DNA from: Amycolatopsis pithecellobii | GTDB taxonomy: Bacteria; Actinomycetota; Actinomycetes; Mycobacteriales; Pseudonocardiaceae | DNA length: 64,000 nucleotides | Assembly: GCF_009707865.1 (NCBI RefSeq) | Contig: NZ_WMBA01000020.1 | Coordinates: 1-64,000, forward strand | Direction: 5' to 3' | Part shown: positions 57,063 through 64,000 of the stretch, one piece after another | How the letters are laid out: every line of letters starts with the position of its first letter | How positions within the stretch are numbered: the first letter of the stretch is position 1 | Made by a program: the position numbers and the translations under genes | The notes under the pieces: model-generated | Databases searched by the model: none | Told to the model about the DNA's origin: nothing | Seen by the model: the letters and a program-made list of their open reading frames with translations, nothing else

Positions 57063-57632
57063 GTGAGCATCGCCCTCGAGCCTGCTACCGGCTGGTCAGC
57101 ACTGTTTCAGGCCTGGCAGACGCTTGATGCGCCGGACGGCTGGAAAGCCGAGATCGCCGACGAGGCCTTGCGCCTCACCCCACCTCCCGCGGACGCGCAC
57201 CACAACATCGCCGATCTTGTCAGCAGGATGTTGATCATGGGGTTGGGCGAAGAACGGGGTATCTACCAGCGTCGCGGTTTGCGCATTCCGGAACTCGCCA
57301 GCTTGTACGTGCCGGATCTCCTGGTGATGCCGCGGGACACGCCTCGCGAGCAGCACGGGACGGTTCTGGCCGAACACACCTTGCTGGTCGTCGAGATCAC
57401 CTCACCGGGCAACGCGGACTACGACCGTCGCAACAAGCTCGCGGCCTACGCGTACGGGCGAGTTCCGGTGTACCTGCTGATCGACGATCACGCACCGGAG
57501 GGCGCACGCTGCATCGTCTACGCCGAACCTGCAAAGGGTGAGTACCGCAAAACCACGATCACGCCGTTCGGCGAGAAGGTCGAGATTCCCGAGCCGATCG
57601 GGCTCGAACTGGATACCAGCCGCTTCGGCTAG
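57063..57632 (+). CDS. Uma2-family endonuclease-like protein
   Basis: A 189-residue PD-(D/E)XK-fold protein. The catalytic elements are YVPDLLVMP (Asp), [24 protein letters not shown] (Glu and Lys) and VPVYLLIDD. The family is widespread in cyanobacteria and actinomycetes, but its target is unknown. The GTG start has GGAGG seven bases upstream. It is inserted against the direction of mutM and rnc, and its stop shares the palindrome CTAG with the stop of rnc. Confidence 0.85.
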   Translation: MSIALEPATGWSALFQAWQTLDAPDGWKAEIADEALRLTPPPADAHHNIADLVSRMLIMGLGEERGIYQRRGLRIPELASLYVPDLLVMPRDTPREQHGTVLAEHTLLVVEITSPGNADYDRRNKLAAYAYGRVPVYLLIDDHAPEGARCIVYAEPAKGEYRKTTITPFGEKVEIPEPIGLELDTSRFG

Positions 57633-58366
57633 TTCTCGTCCTGTTTGAGTTCTTCGTTCAGCGAGCGCCAGGCGGTTTCCGCGGCCTTCTGCTCAGCTTC
57701 CTTCTTCGTGGTGCCGTCACCGTGGCCCAGGTCCCGGCCGGCGATGAGCACCGTCGCGCTGAACTCCTTGCGGTGGTCCGGACCGGTGTCTTCGACCTTG
57801 TACTCGGGCACCCCCAGACCCGCCGACGCGGTCAGCTCCTGCAGGCTCGTCTTCCAGTCCAGCCCGGCCCCGCGCAGCGGCGCCTCCGCCAGTAACGGGT
57901 CGAACAGCCGGTGCACCAGCGCGCGCCCCGCCTCGATGCCCTGTGCCAGGTACACCGCGCCGATCATGGCTTCGAGGCCGTCGGCCAGAATGCTCGCCTT
58001 GTCCCGCCCGCCGGTGAGCTCCTCGCCCTTGCCCAGCAGCAGATGTGCACCGAGCCCGCCTTCGCCGAGGCCGCGGGCGACACCGGCCAGCGCGTGCATG
58101 TTCACCACGCTGGCCCGCAGTTTCGCGAGCTGCCCCTCGGGGAGATCGGGATGCGCGTTGTACAGGTGATCAGTGACCACGAGCCCCAGCACGGCATCGC
58201 CGAGGAACTCAAGCCGCTCGTTCGGCGGCAACCCACCGTTCTCGTAGGCGTACGAACGGTGCGTCAACGCAAGATAAAGCAGCTCGGCGTCCAGATCGAC
58301 GCCGAGCGCTTCGAGCAAGGGCGCAGGGTCGGTCACCGGCCTTCCCGGCTTCGGCTTACCCCCCAT
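57629..58366 (-). CDS. rnc: Ribonuclease III
   Basis: Cuts double-stranded RNA in rRNA processing and mRNA decay. The 245-residue protein has the signature [20 protein letters not shown] (about 48-67) and [15 protein letters not shown] with catalytic acidic residues. A C-terminal dsRNA-binding domain follows ([20 protein letters not shown] to [14 protein letters not shown]). The ATG at 58366 fits the family; the longer open frame covers rpmF in another phase. Confidence 0.96.
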   Translation of the reverse strand: MGGKPKPGRPVTDPAPLLEALGVDLDAELLYLALTHRSYAYENGGLPPNERLEFLGDAVLGLVVTDHLYNAHPDLPEGQLAKLRASVVNMHALAGVARGLGEGGLGAHLLLGKGEELTGGRDKASILADGLEAMIGAVYLAQGIEAGRALVHRLFDPLLAEAPLRGAGLDWKTSLQELTASAGLGVPEYKVEDTGPDHRKEFSATVLIAGRDLGHGDGTTKKEAEQKAAETAWRSLNEELKQDEN

Positions 58367-58377
58367 CTCGGTCAGCC

Positions 58378-58560
58378 TCAGGCGGGCTCGACAACCTGCC
58401 GACCGTCGTACTGGCCGCAGGTCGGGCAGGCCACGTGCTGCGGCTTCAGCTGCCGGCAGGCACGGTTCGAGCAGGCCACCAGCTGCACCGGGGCCGCTTT
58501 CCACGACGACCGGCGGGTGCGCGTGTTGGCTCGCGACATCTTCCGCTTCGGGACGGCCAC
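58378..58560 (-). CDS. rpmF: 50S ribosomal protein L32
   Basis: A 60-residue protein beginning [20 protein letters not shown], the L32 signature. It keeps zinc-binding cysteines in CSNRACRQ and CPTCGQY, so this is the zinc-containing form. It starts with GTG and lies 11 bases before rnc and 73 after the DUF177 gene. Confidence 0.96.
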   Translation of the reverse strand: MAVPKRKMSRANTRTRRSSWKAAPVQLVACSNRACRQLKPQHVACPTCGQYDGRQVVEPA

Positions 58561-58633
58561 GACTACATCTCCTCGTCAAGGTTCTCAGCCCGCTGGTGCG
58601 AGCCTGCTTACTGGCTGGGCGAGCTGGTGCTCG

Positions 58634-59221
58634 TCAGGCTTCCTGGTCGGGACCCGCAGCCGGAGCATCACCGAAACGCTCGACCAGCGCGGCCCACCGA
58701 GGATCTATGGTCTCATGCCCGTGTCCGGGCTCGAGATCGGCCCACTTCGCACCACAGTCCGGGCACAACCCGGGGCAGTCCTCGCGGCACAACGGCACCT
58801 GCGGCAGCGCGAGCACCAGCGCGTCACGGACCACCGGCTCCAGGTCGATCCGGTCGTCGATCAGGCGGCTGACCTCGTCTTCTTCGGTGGTGGCCTCGGT
58901 GGTCGAGTCCGGGTAGGCGAACAGTTCGGTCAGGTGGATCTCGGTGTCACCCTCGATGGGGTCGAGGCAGCGCGAGCATTCGCCGGTGGTGTGCGCGGTG
59001 GCGGTACCGGTGACCAGCACACCCTCCACAACGGACTCCAGCAGCAGGTCGAGCTCGATCTCGGACCCCTCGGGCACGACGATCACGCCGGGAAAGCCGA
59101 GCGAGGCTCCGACCGGGACATCTCGGCGCACATCGCGGCTCAGGCCGGCGCGACGCCCCAGCTCACGGGTGTCGACCACCCAGGGATTGCGGGTGTCGAG
59201 GGAACTGTGTTCGTCAGACAT
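58634..59221 (-). CDS. DUF177 (YceD-like) protein
   Basis: A 195-residue protein of the DUF177 family, linked to 23S rRNA or ribosome accumulation and nearly always beside rpmF. It carries paired cysteines CSRCLDP (about residues 92-95) and, near the C-terminus, CREDCPGLCPDCG, which could bind zinc. The N-terminal NPWVVDTRELGRRAG is typical of actinobacterial members. Confidence 0.9.
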   Translation of the reverse strand: MSDEHSSLDTRNPWVVDTRELGRRAGLSRDVRRDVPVGASLGFPGVIVVPEGSEIELDLLLESVVEGVLVTGTATAHTTGECSRCLDPIEGDTEIHLTELFAYPDSTTEATTEEDEVSRLIDDRIDLEPVVRDALVLALPQVPLCREDCPGLCPDCGAKWADLEPGHGHETIDPRWAALVERFGDAPAAGPDQEA

Positions 59222-59276
59222 TTTGGGTGCACTCGGATCGTCGATGAGGCGGACAGCCTCACCAGCCTACCGGCCC

Positions 59277-59996
59277 TTACGGCTGGAAGTCGTAGAGCGG
59301 GCTTCGCTGCCCGGCACCGGGCGGGGTGCGCAGGTGGTTGCGGCCGGAATCGACCGTGCGCAGCGTGGTCGACAACAGTTCCGAGAACTCGGCGAGTTTG
59401 CCGTCCACATAGGCGTCGCACTCACTGCGCTGGCGATCGGCCTCGACATGCGCCTCGTCGACGATGCGGGCCGATTCCGCGTGCGCGGCCTGCACGACCT
59501 CGGTCTGCGAAACCAGCCGGGCCTGCTCGTGCCGCCCGTCCTCGATCGCCCGCTCGTACGCGGCGCGACCGGCTTCGATCATGCGTTCCGACTCGGCCCG
59601 CGAACGTTCCACCAGATTCTGGTACTCGGCCTGCCCGCCGGCGACCATTCGCTCGGCCTCGGCGTGCGCATCGGCCATGATCTGCTCCGCCCGTGCCCGT
59701 GCGTCTTCGAGCAACCGCTGGGCCTCCTCGGTCGCCTCGCTTACGGTGGTGTCCGCCTCGGCGCGGGCGCCGTTGACCATCGCATCGGATTCCGCACGGG
59801 CCTTGTCGATCAGCTCGTCGCGCTTGTCCAGCACGTCCTGGGCGTCGTCCACCTCGCGGGGCAGCGCGTCCCGGACATCGTCGAGAAGTTCGAGGACGTC
59901 ACCGCGTGGCACCACGCAGCTCGACGTCATCGGCACTCCACGTGCCTCTTCCACGATCGTGACGAGCTCGTCGAGAGCCTCGAACACCCGGTACAC
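59277..59996 (-). CDS. sepIVA: Septation/cell-division coiled-coil protein SepIVA
   Basis: A 239-residue DivIVA-like protein that matches mycobacterial SepIVA closely: MYRVFEALDELVTIVEEARG, then VPRGDVLELLDDVRDALP and DDAQDVLDKRDEL. A long Ala/Glu-rich coiled coil (about 60-190) and the conserved LVSQTEVVQAAHAES and ECDAYVDGKLAEF follow. It works in septum assembly and intracellular membrane organisation in mycobacteria. The sepIVA-DUF177-rpmF-rnc order is conserved. Confidence 0.92.
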   Translation of the reverse strand: MYRVFEALDELVTIVEEARGVPMTSSCVVPRGDVLELLDDVRDALPREVDDAQDVLDKRDELIDKARAESDAMVNGARAEADTTVSEATEEAQRLLEDARARAEQIMADAHAEAERMVAGGQAEYQNLVERSRAESERMIEAGRAAYERAIEDGRHEQARLVSQTEVVQAAHAESARIVDEAHVEADRQRSECDAYVDGKLAEFSELLSTTLRTVDSGRNHLRTPPGAGQRSPLYDFQP

Positions 59997-60139
59997 GGCA
60001 ACTCCTTGACTAGCCCTTCCCCGCTGGCTCGCTCCAGTCTGCCGGGTCAGCGGGGAAGACGCCCGGAAGCGGCCTCCGGCGTGTCAGCGACGCGGAGCGT
60101 CTCCGTGAGGGGTGGTGGTCGGGCTGACGGGTGGGGGTG

Positions 60140-60175
60140 TCAAGAGGATCAAGAGGATCAAGAGGATCAAGAGGA
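60140..60175. repeat. Four 9-bp repeats carrying tandem in-frame stop codons
   Basis: TCAAGAGGA occurs four times head to tail (60140, 60149, 60158, 60167). On the minus strand the unit is TCC-TCT-TGA: the last two serine codons and stop of the ribonuclease gene, repeated three more times in frame. It looks like slippage duplication of the gene end, leaving four successive stops. Confidence 0.9.
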
Positions 60176-60589
60176 AACGTCGACCAGGTCGAAACTCGCG
60201 TAGTGGTCGGAGGTGTAGAAGTACTCGCCGCCCTCGCCGGTGATGATGCGGCGGGCGCCGCGGTCGTCACTGCCGGGTGTCTCCACCGTGTACTCGTGGT
60301 AGTAGCCGCTCGCACAGCCGGGCAGCAGGCCTTCGCGGTTCTGGAAGACCGTGCCGTCCTGCGGGTACGGGTACGGCCCGCCCTGCTGGATCTCGTCGTA
60401 GGTGTCCGTCGCCTCGGGCGGCAGCGAGCTGAGCGCGACGACGGTGAAGCCGGAGGTGTCCCCGCACTCGGCCTGCGCGACGACGGCCGGGACGGCGACC
60501 GACGCCTGCGCCGGCACGGCGAGCCCCAGTCCGGTGAACAGCGTGATCGCCAGCGCGAGAAGGCCGGTGAGCAACCGTTTGTTGGTCAT
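60167..60589 (-). CDS. Secreted guanyl-specific ribonuclease, RNase Sa/barnase type
   Basis: A 140-residue exported RNase. The signal peptide (about 1-29) ends near VPAQAS. The mature part matches Streptomyces RNase Sa closely: LPPEATDTYDEIQQGGPYPY, FQNREGLLP, YYHEYTV with catalytic Glu99, RRIITGE with the arginines, and DHYASF with His129. Cys42 and Cys92 probably form a disulfide. No barstar-like inhibitor gene is in the window. Its role may be nutrient scavenging or competition. Confidence 0.92.
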   Translation of the reverse strand: MTNKRLLTGLLALAITLFTGLGLAVPAQASVAVPAVVAQAECGDTSGFTVVALSSLPPEATDTYDEIQQGGPYPYPQDGTVFQNREGLLPGCASGYYHEYTVETPGSDDRGARRIITGEGGEYFYTSDHYASFDLVDVSS

Positions 60590-60644
60590 TTTCGGACCGT
60601 AGCCGGATGAGGTGGCCCCGCTGGAAAACTCCCGACGAACGAAC

Positions 60645-61136
60645 TCAGCCGTTCAGGTTACGTTCGGCCACTTTCGCCGTGAGGCGCTCGAACACCACGC
60701 CCGGCACGAGGTTCTTCACGTCCCCGCCGTAGTTCGCGATCTCCTTGACCAGCGAGCTCGACACGAACCCGTACTGCGGGTTGTTCGACATCAGCAGCGT
60801 CTCGACCCCGGACAGCTCGCGGTTCATCTGTGCCATCTGCAGCTCGTAGTCGAAATCGCTGACCGAGCGCAGCCCCTTGGCGATCGCGCCGATCCCATGG
60901 TTCCGGCAGTAGTCGACGAGCAGGCCGTGCCACGAGTCGACGCGCACGTTGGGCAGCCCGCGGGTGATCTCGGTGAGCATTTCGAGCCGCTCGTCGATCG
61001 TGAACAGGCCCTTCTTGCTTTTGTTGATCAACACGGCGACCACGACCTCATCGAACAACTTCGAGGAGCGCTCGATGATGTCCAGATGGCCGTTCGTCAC
61101 GGGATCGTAGGAACCGGGGCAGACCGCTCGCACCAT
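60645..61136 (-). CDS. coaD: Phosphopantetheine adenylyltransferase
   Basis: The fourth step of coenzyme A synthesis: joins 4'-phosphopantetheine and ATP to dephospho-CoA. The 163-residue protein starts [20 protein letters not shown], containing the TNGH nucleotide motif. It continues with [27 protein letters not shown] and [19 protein letters not shown]. It follows rsmD by 21 bases, the usual rsmD-coaD operon. Confidence 0.96.
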   Translation of the reverse strand: MVRAVCPGSYDPVTNGHLDIIERSSKLFDEVVVAVLINKSKKGLFTIDERLEMLTEITRGLPNVRVDSWHGLLVDYCRNHGIGAIAKGLRSVSDFDYELQMAQMNRELSGVETLLMSNNPQYGFVSSSLVKEIANYGGDVKNLVPGVVFERLTAKVAERNLNG

Positions 61137-61157
61137 GGCGCGGACGTTACCCGGTGC

Positions 61158-61739
61158 TCACCCGCCGCTGCGCGGGGAAGTGACGAACTCCGCCCAGTGC
61201 AACGCCGTGTCCCCGTGGCGCATCGTCCGCACCGGGGCGAAACCCGCCGGCCAGCCGGGTTCGCCGTCCCGTTTGGCCCGCTCGACGATCACCAGCCCGT
61301 CGTCGGCGATCCAGCCCCCGGCGGCGAGTGCGGCCAGCATCGCGCCGAGCCGGACGGCGTCCACCGCGTACGGAGGGTCGGCCAGTACCAGGTCGAACGG
61401 CTGGTCGGCGGGCTGGGCCAGCACGCTCTCCACCTGGCCGGCCCGCACCTGCCCGCCGAGGGCGAGTTCCGCCACATTGCCGCGCAGGACCTGCAGGGCG
61501 CGGCGATCGGACTCGACGAACAGCGCGTCCCGGGCACCACGGGACAGCGCCTCGAGACCCAGCGCACCCGAGCCGGCGTAAAGGTCCAGCACCCGGGCGC
61601 CGTCCAGCTCACCGGCCGATTCCAGCGCGTTGAACAGGGACTCACGCACCCGCTCCGAGGTGGGCCGTGTCCCTTGCGGCGGTACCTTGAGCCGCCTCCC
61701 GCCCGCGCGCCCCGCGACGATCCTGGTCACAGCTGGCAT
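61158..61739 (-). CDS. rsmD: 16S rRNA (guanine966-N2)-methyltransferase
   Basis: Methylates G966 of 16S rRNA. The 193-residue protein has TRIVAGRAGGRRLKVPP, then RPTSERVRESLFNAL, the SAM motif VLDLYAGSGALGLEALSRGA, and the catalytic LADPPY. A GTG at 61730 (giving MTRIVAG) is as likely as the ATG at 61739. Confidence 0.95.
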   Translation of the reverse strand: MPAVTRIVAGRAGGRRLKVPPQGTRPTSERVRESLFNALESAGELDGARVLDLYAGSGALGLEALSRGARDALFVESDRRALQVLRGNVAELALGGQVRAGQVESVLAQPADQPFDLVLADPPYAVDAVRLGAMLAALAAGGWIADDGLVIVERAKRDGEPGWPAGFAPVRTMRHGDTALHWAEFVTSPRSGG

Positions 61740-61850
61740 TTTCGGCCATCTTCACCACCGCCGTTTTGGCCGGGACTTGGTGAACCGTTCGGACGGCACG
61801 CGTAGAGTCGTTCTTCCTGTTGCCGGCGAGTGAGCTGTAGGAGAGCGTGC

Positions 61851-63968
61851 GTGTCGGAACCCCGGGTCAGACGGGCCGAGATCGCCATCGAGCAAGAGCA
61901 CGTCGACCGCGTCTACCGCCGGCTTGCCGAGCTACGCGCACAAGCCGAAGCCATGCGTACCAAGGGATACGAGATCGGGCACGGCGCGCAGCGCGAGGCC
62001 GTCTTCGAACAGGCGTCGATGTTGTTCGAGCGCGACATGATGGTGTTCCACGCGAACCAGACCCTGCAGACGCTCGACGCCGAGTACGAGGGCCTGGTGT
62101 TCGGCCGGCTCGACCAGACCATCGGCGAGAAGATCTACGTCGGCCGCCTCGGCATCCGTGACGCCGAGTTCGACAACCTCGTCACCGACTGGCGCGCGCC
62201 CGCCGCGGCGGCGTTCTACCAGGCCACCGCCGAAGAGCCGATGGACGTGGTGCGCCGCCGCGTCATCCGCTGTTCCGGGCAGAACGTGCTCGACGTCGAC
62301 GATGACGTGCTGATCCCCGACGCCGTTCCGGACGACATGCAGGTGGTCGGTGAGGGTGCGCTGATGGCCGCACTCGGCCGGTCCCGCGGGGAGAAGATGC
62401 GCGACATCGTCGCGACCATCCAGCGCGAGCAGGACGAGGTCATCCGCGCGCCGTGGCGGGGTGTCACGGAAATCACCGGCGGCCCCGGCACCGGCAAGAC
62501 CGCCGTCGCGCTGCACCGCGCCGCCTACCTGCTTTACCGGTACCGGCGGCAGCTCGGCGGGGCCGGGGTGTTCGTGCTCGGGCCGTCCGGCGTGTTCACC
62601 AGCTACATCTCGCGCGTGCTGCCGTCGATGGGGGAAACGAACGTCGAGTTGCGCGCGCTCGGTGAAGTACTGGACGGCGTCGTCGCGACGCGGCAGGATC
62701 CGGGGCCGCTCGCGGCGATCAAGGGTTCGCTGCGTATGCGGAAGGTGCTGACGCGCGCCATGCGTGACACCCCGCCGGACGTGCCCGCCGAGTTGCGCAT
62801 CGTCTACCGCGGCGAGGTGCTCCGGCTGCAGGGCAAGGAACTGGAGAAGGTCCGCCGCAAGGTGCACGGCCACGGCGGGCCGCCGAACCGGTCGCGGGTG
62901 CGTGCGGCCGAGACGTTACTGGAAGCCTTGGCGGACAAGGCGGAAGAGAACGCGCGCGCCGACGGCGGGTCGGTGGACCGCACCGAGTTGATCATGGAAC
63001 TGGGTGAGCGGATCGACTTCCACCGGTTCCTCGTCGTGTGGTGGCCGGTGCTGTATCCGGGCGAAATCCTGCGCTGGCTCGGCGACCCGGCGCGACTCGC
63101 GCGCGCGGGCAAGGGCGTGCTCAAGCGCGACGAGGTGGATCTGCTGGCCGCCTCGTTCGCGGATCGGGAAGCCGACTGGACGGTCGCGGACGTCGCGTTG
63201 CTGGACGAGCTGCGGGTGCTGACCGGGCCGCCACCGAAGCGGCGCCGCCGGGCGCAGCAGGTCGAACTGGACGCCGCTCCCGCTGCGCGCACCGAGCAGG
63301 GCCCGCATCGCCCGGAACACTACGACGAGTACTCGCATATCGTCGTCGACGAGTCGCAGGACCTGTCGCCGATGCAGTGGCGGATGATCGGCCGGCGCGG
63401 CAAGTACGCGAGCTGGACGGTGGTCGGTGACCCGGTGCAGAGTTCCTGGCCGGACCCCGCGGAGGCGGCGCAGGCACGCGATCAGGCGTTCGGGCTCCGG
63501 TCCCAGCGGCGGCGCTACACGCTGCGCACGAACTACCGGAACTCGGCGGAGATCTTCGACCTGGCGGCCGGCGTGGTCGCCGGTTACGCGGGTGCCGACG
63601 AGCTGCCGAAAGCCGTGCGCACCACGGGAATCGAGCCCGACGTGCGGATCGTCGAGCGGACCGGCGTCGAGGTCGGCACTCAGGCGGCGGCGAAGGAACT
63701 GATGGACGCGGTCGAGGGCACGGTCGGCGTGATCTGCGCGATGGACCGGGTGACCGAGGTGCAGGGCTGGTTGCAGGGCCGGGCGGACGAGCGGCTCAAG
63801 GTCGTCGGCAGCCTGGACGCCAAGGGCCTCGAATACGACGCCGTCGTGCTGGTGGAGCCGACCGAGCTGATCACCGAATCCACGACGGGGCGCCGAGTGC
63901 TCTACGTGGCGCTGACCCGCGCCACCCAGCAGCTGACGGTGGTGGCCTCCGACCGGGAATGGTTGTGA
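61851..63968 (+). CDS. HelD/HelR-family RNA polymerase-associated helicase-like ATPase
   Basis: A 705-residue UvrD-like superfamily 1 ATPase that lacks typical helicase DNA partners. The N-terminal coiled coil (EIAIEQEHVDRVYRRLAELR) would reach into RNA polymerase. Motor motifs are GGPGTGKTAVALHRAAYLL, VVDESQDLSPMQW, GDPVQSSW, LRTNYRNS, KGLEYDAVVLVEP and LYVALTRATQQL. Actinobacterial relatives dissociate stalled or rifampicin-bound polymerase; HelR gives rifampicin tolerance in Streptomyces. The GTG at 61851 has an AGGAGA site. No rifampicin-associated repeat was recognised upstream. Confidence 0.85.
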   Translation: MSEPRVRRAEIAIEQEHVDRVYRRLAELRAQAEAMRTKGYEIGHGAQREAVFEQASMLFERDMMVFHANQTLQTLDAEYEGLVFGRLDQTIGEKIYVGRLGIRDAEFDNLVTDWRAPAAAAFYQATAEEPMDVVRRRVIRCSGQNVLDVDDDVLIPDAVPDDMQVVGEGALMAALGRSRGEKMRDIVATIQREQDEVIRAPWRGVTEITGGPGTGKTAVALHRAAYLLYRYRRQLGGAGVFVLGPSGVFTSYISRVLPSMGETNVELRALGEVLDGVVATRQDPGPLAAIKGSLRMRKVLTRAMRDTPPDVPAELRIVYRGEVLRLQGKELEKVRRKVHGHGGPPNRSRVRAAETLLEALADKAEENARADGGSVDRTELIMELGERIDFHRFLVVWWPVLYPGEILRWLGDPARLARAGKGVLKRDEVDLLAASFADREADWTVADVALLDELRVLTGPPPKRRRRAQQVELDAAPAARTEQGPHRPEHYDEYSHIVVDESQDLSPMQWRMIGRRGKYASWTVVGDPVQSSWPDPAEAAQARDQAFGLRSQRRRYTLRTNYRNSAEIFDLAAGVVAGYAGADELPKAVRTTGIEPDVRIVERTGVEVGTQAAAKELMDAVEGTVGVICAMDRVTEVQGWLQGRADERLKVVGSLDAKGLEYDAVVLVEPTELITESTTGRRVLYVALTRATQQLTVVASDREWL

Positions 63969-64000
63969 TCGTCCCGCTGTCGGTGCTCGATCTCGTTCCC
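63965..64000 (+). CDS. Start of a probable LLM-class flavin-dependent oxidoreductase (partial)
   Basis: Only 12 codons are inside the window: GTG overlapping the TGA of the previous gene, then IVPLSVLDLVP. This opening is typical of luciferase-like monooxygenase-family oxidoreductases (VPLSVLDL), but so short a fragment allows only a tentative call. Confidence 0.5.
   Translation, partial: MIVPLSVLDLVP

Noticed and set aside
60010-60315. A 101-codon minus-strand frame overlapping the RNase gene
   Set aside because: It is a low-complexity Thr/Pro/Ser translation of the repeat and of the RNase gene in another phase, with no motif.
61740-61850. Rifampicin-associated element upstream of the HelR-like gene
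   Set aside because: No inverted repeat resembling the described element is visible in the 111-base gap.

Overview
The window reads as chromosomal DNA of a high-GC actinobacterium of the Pseudonocardiaceae type, probably Amycolatopsis or a close relative. The basis is strong GC bias, frequent GTG starts and ATGA/GTGA gene overlaps. It also carries actinobacterial genes (SepIVA, DUF2469, DUF6292, a mycothiol-dependent isomerase-like protein) and the conserved block yraN-DUF2469-rnhB-lepB-rplS-trmD-rimM-khpA-rpsP-ffh. The genus is inferred, not proven. No rRNA, tRNA, CRISPR array, prophage or secondary-metabolite cluster was seen. Most of the window is ordinary housekeeping DNA.

Layout. 1-8.9 kb (minus): translation, RNA-processing and secretion genes from yraN to ffh, with a CAAX-type membrane protease and an orphan amidohydrolase inserted. 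The first 15 bases look like leftover Nextera transposon-end sequence. 9-13.4 kb (minus): the nitrogen-sensing operon amt-glnK-glnD, with a GlnR-like operator upstream of amt and a strong hairpin downstream. 13.6-17.1 kb (plus): an RlmA-like rRNA methyltransferase, O-acetylhomoserine sulfhydrylase, a CoA-binding protein and a metallo-beta-lactamase-fold hydrolase.

17.1-34 kb: a purine catabolism island. Xanthine dehydrogenase (FAD, Fe-S and Mo subunits) and 8-oxoguanine deaminase make urate. Urate oxidase, HIU hydrolase and OHCU decarboxylase make allantoin. Allantoinase and allantoicase lead towards glyoxylate. Hydroxypyruvate isomerase, tartronate semialdehyde reductase and malate synthase can use the C2/C3 products. 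PucR and IclR-type regulators are embedded. A decayed IS110-family element sits between the FAD and Fe-S subunit genes; it has rewritten the FAD subunit C-terminus and separated the Fe-S gene from its upstream partner. No glyoxylate carboligase or ureidoglycolate-processing gene is present in the window.

34-45.6 kb: ftsY, anhydro-MurNAc kinase with a sodium:solute symporter, a DinB-like protein, a fatty acid desaturase with a coupled 46-residue ORF, DUF6292, smc, acylphosphatase and a Pro/Ser/Thr-rich membrane protein. An 11-copy 22-bp-period repeat follows at a convergent gene junction. 45.6-53.4 kb (minus): a complete kdpFABCDE potassium-uptake system plus a 27-residue membrane peptide overlapping kdpF. 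53.6-64 kb: asparagine synthetase, a YflT-like stress protein, mutM, a Uma2 nuclease, rnc-rpmF-DUF177-sepIVA, a secreted RNase Sa-like ribonuclease, coaD, rsmD, a HelD/HelR-like RNA polymerase motor and the first codons of a probable luciferase-like oxidoreductase.

I did not find a clearly new biological system. The most useful leads are the dead IS110 element inside the xanthine dehydrogenase locus, the two very short ORFs with good translational context, the 22-bp repeat array, and several operator-like palindromes.
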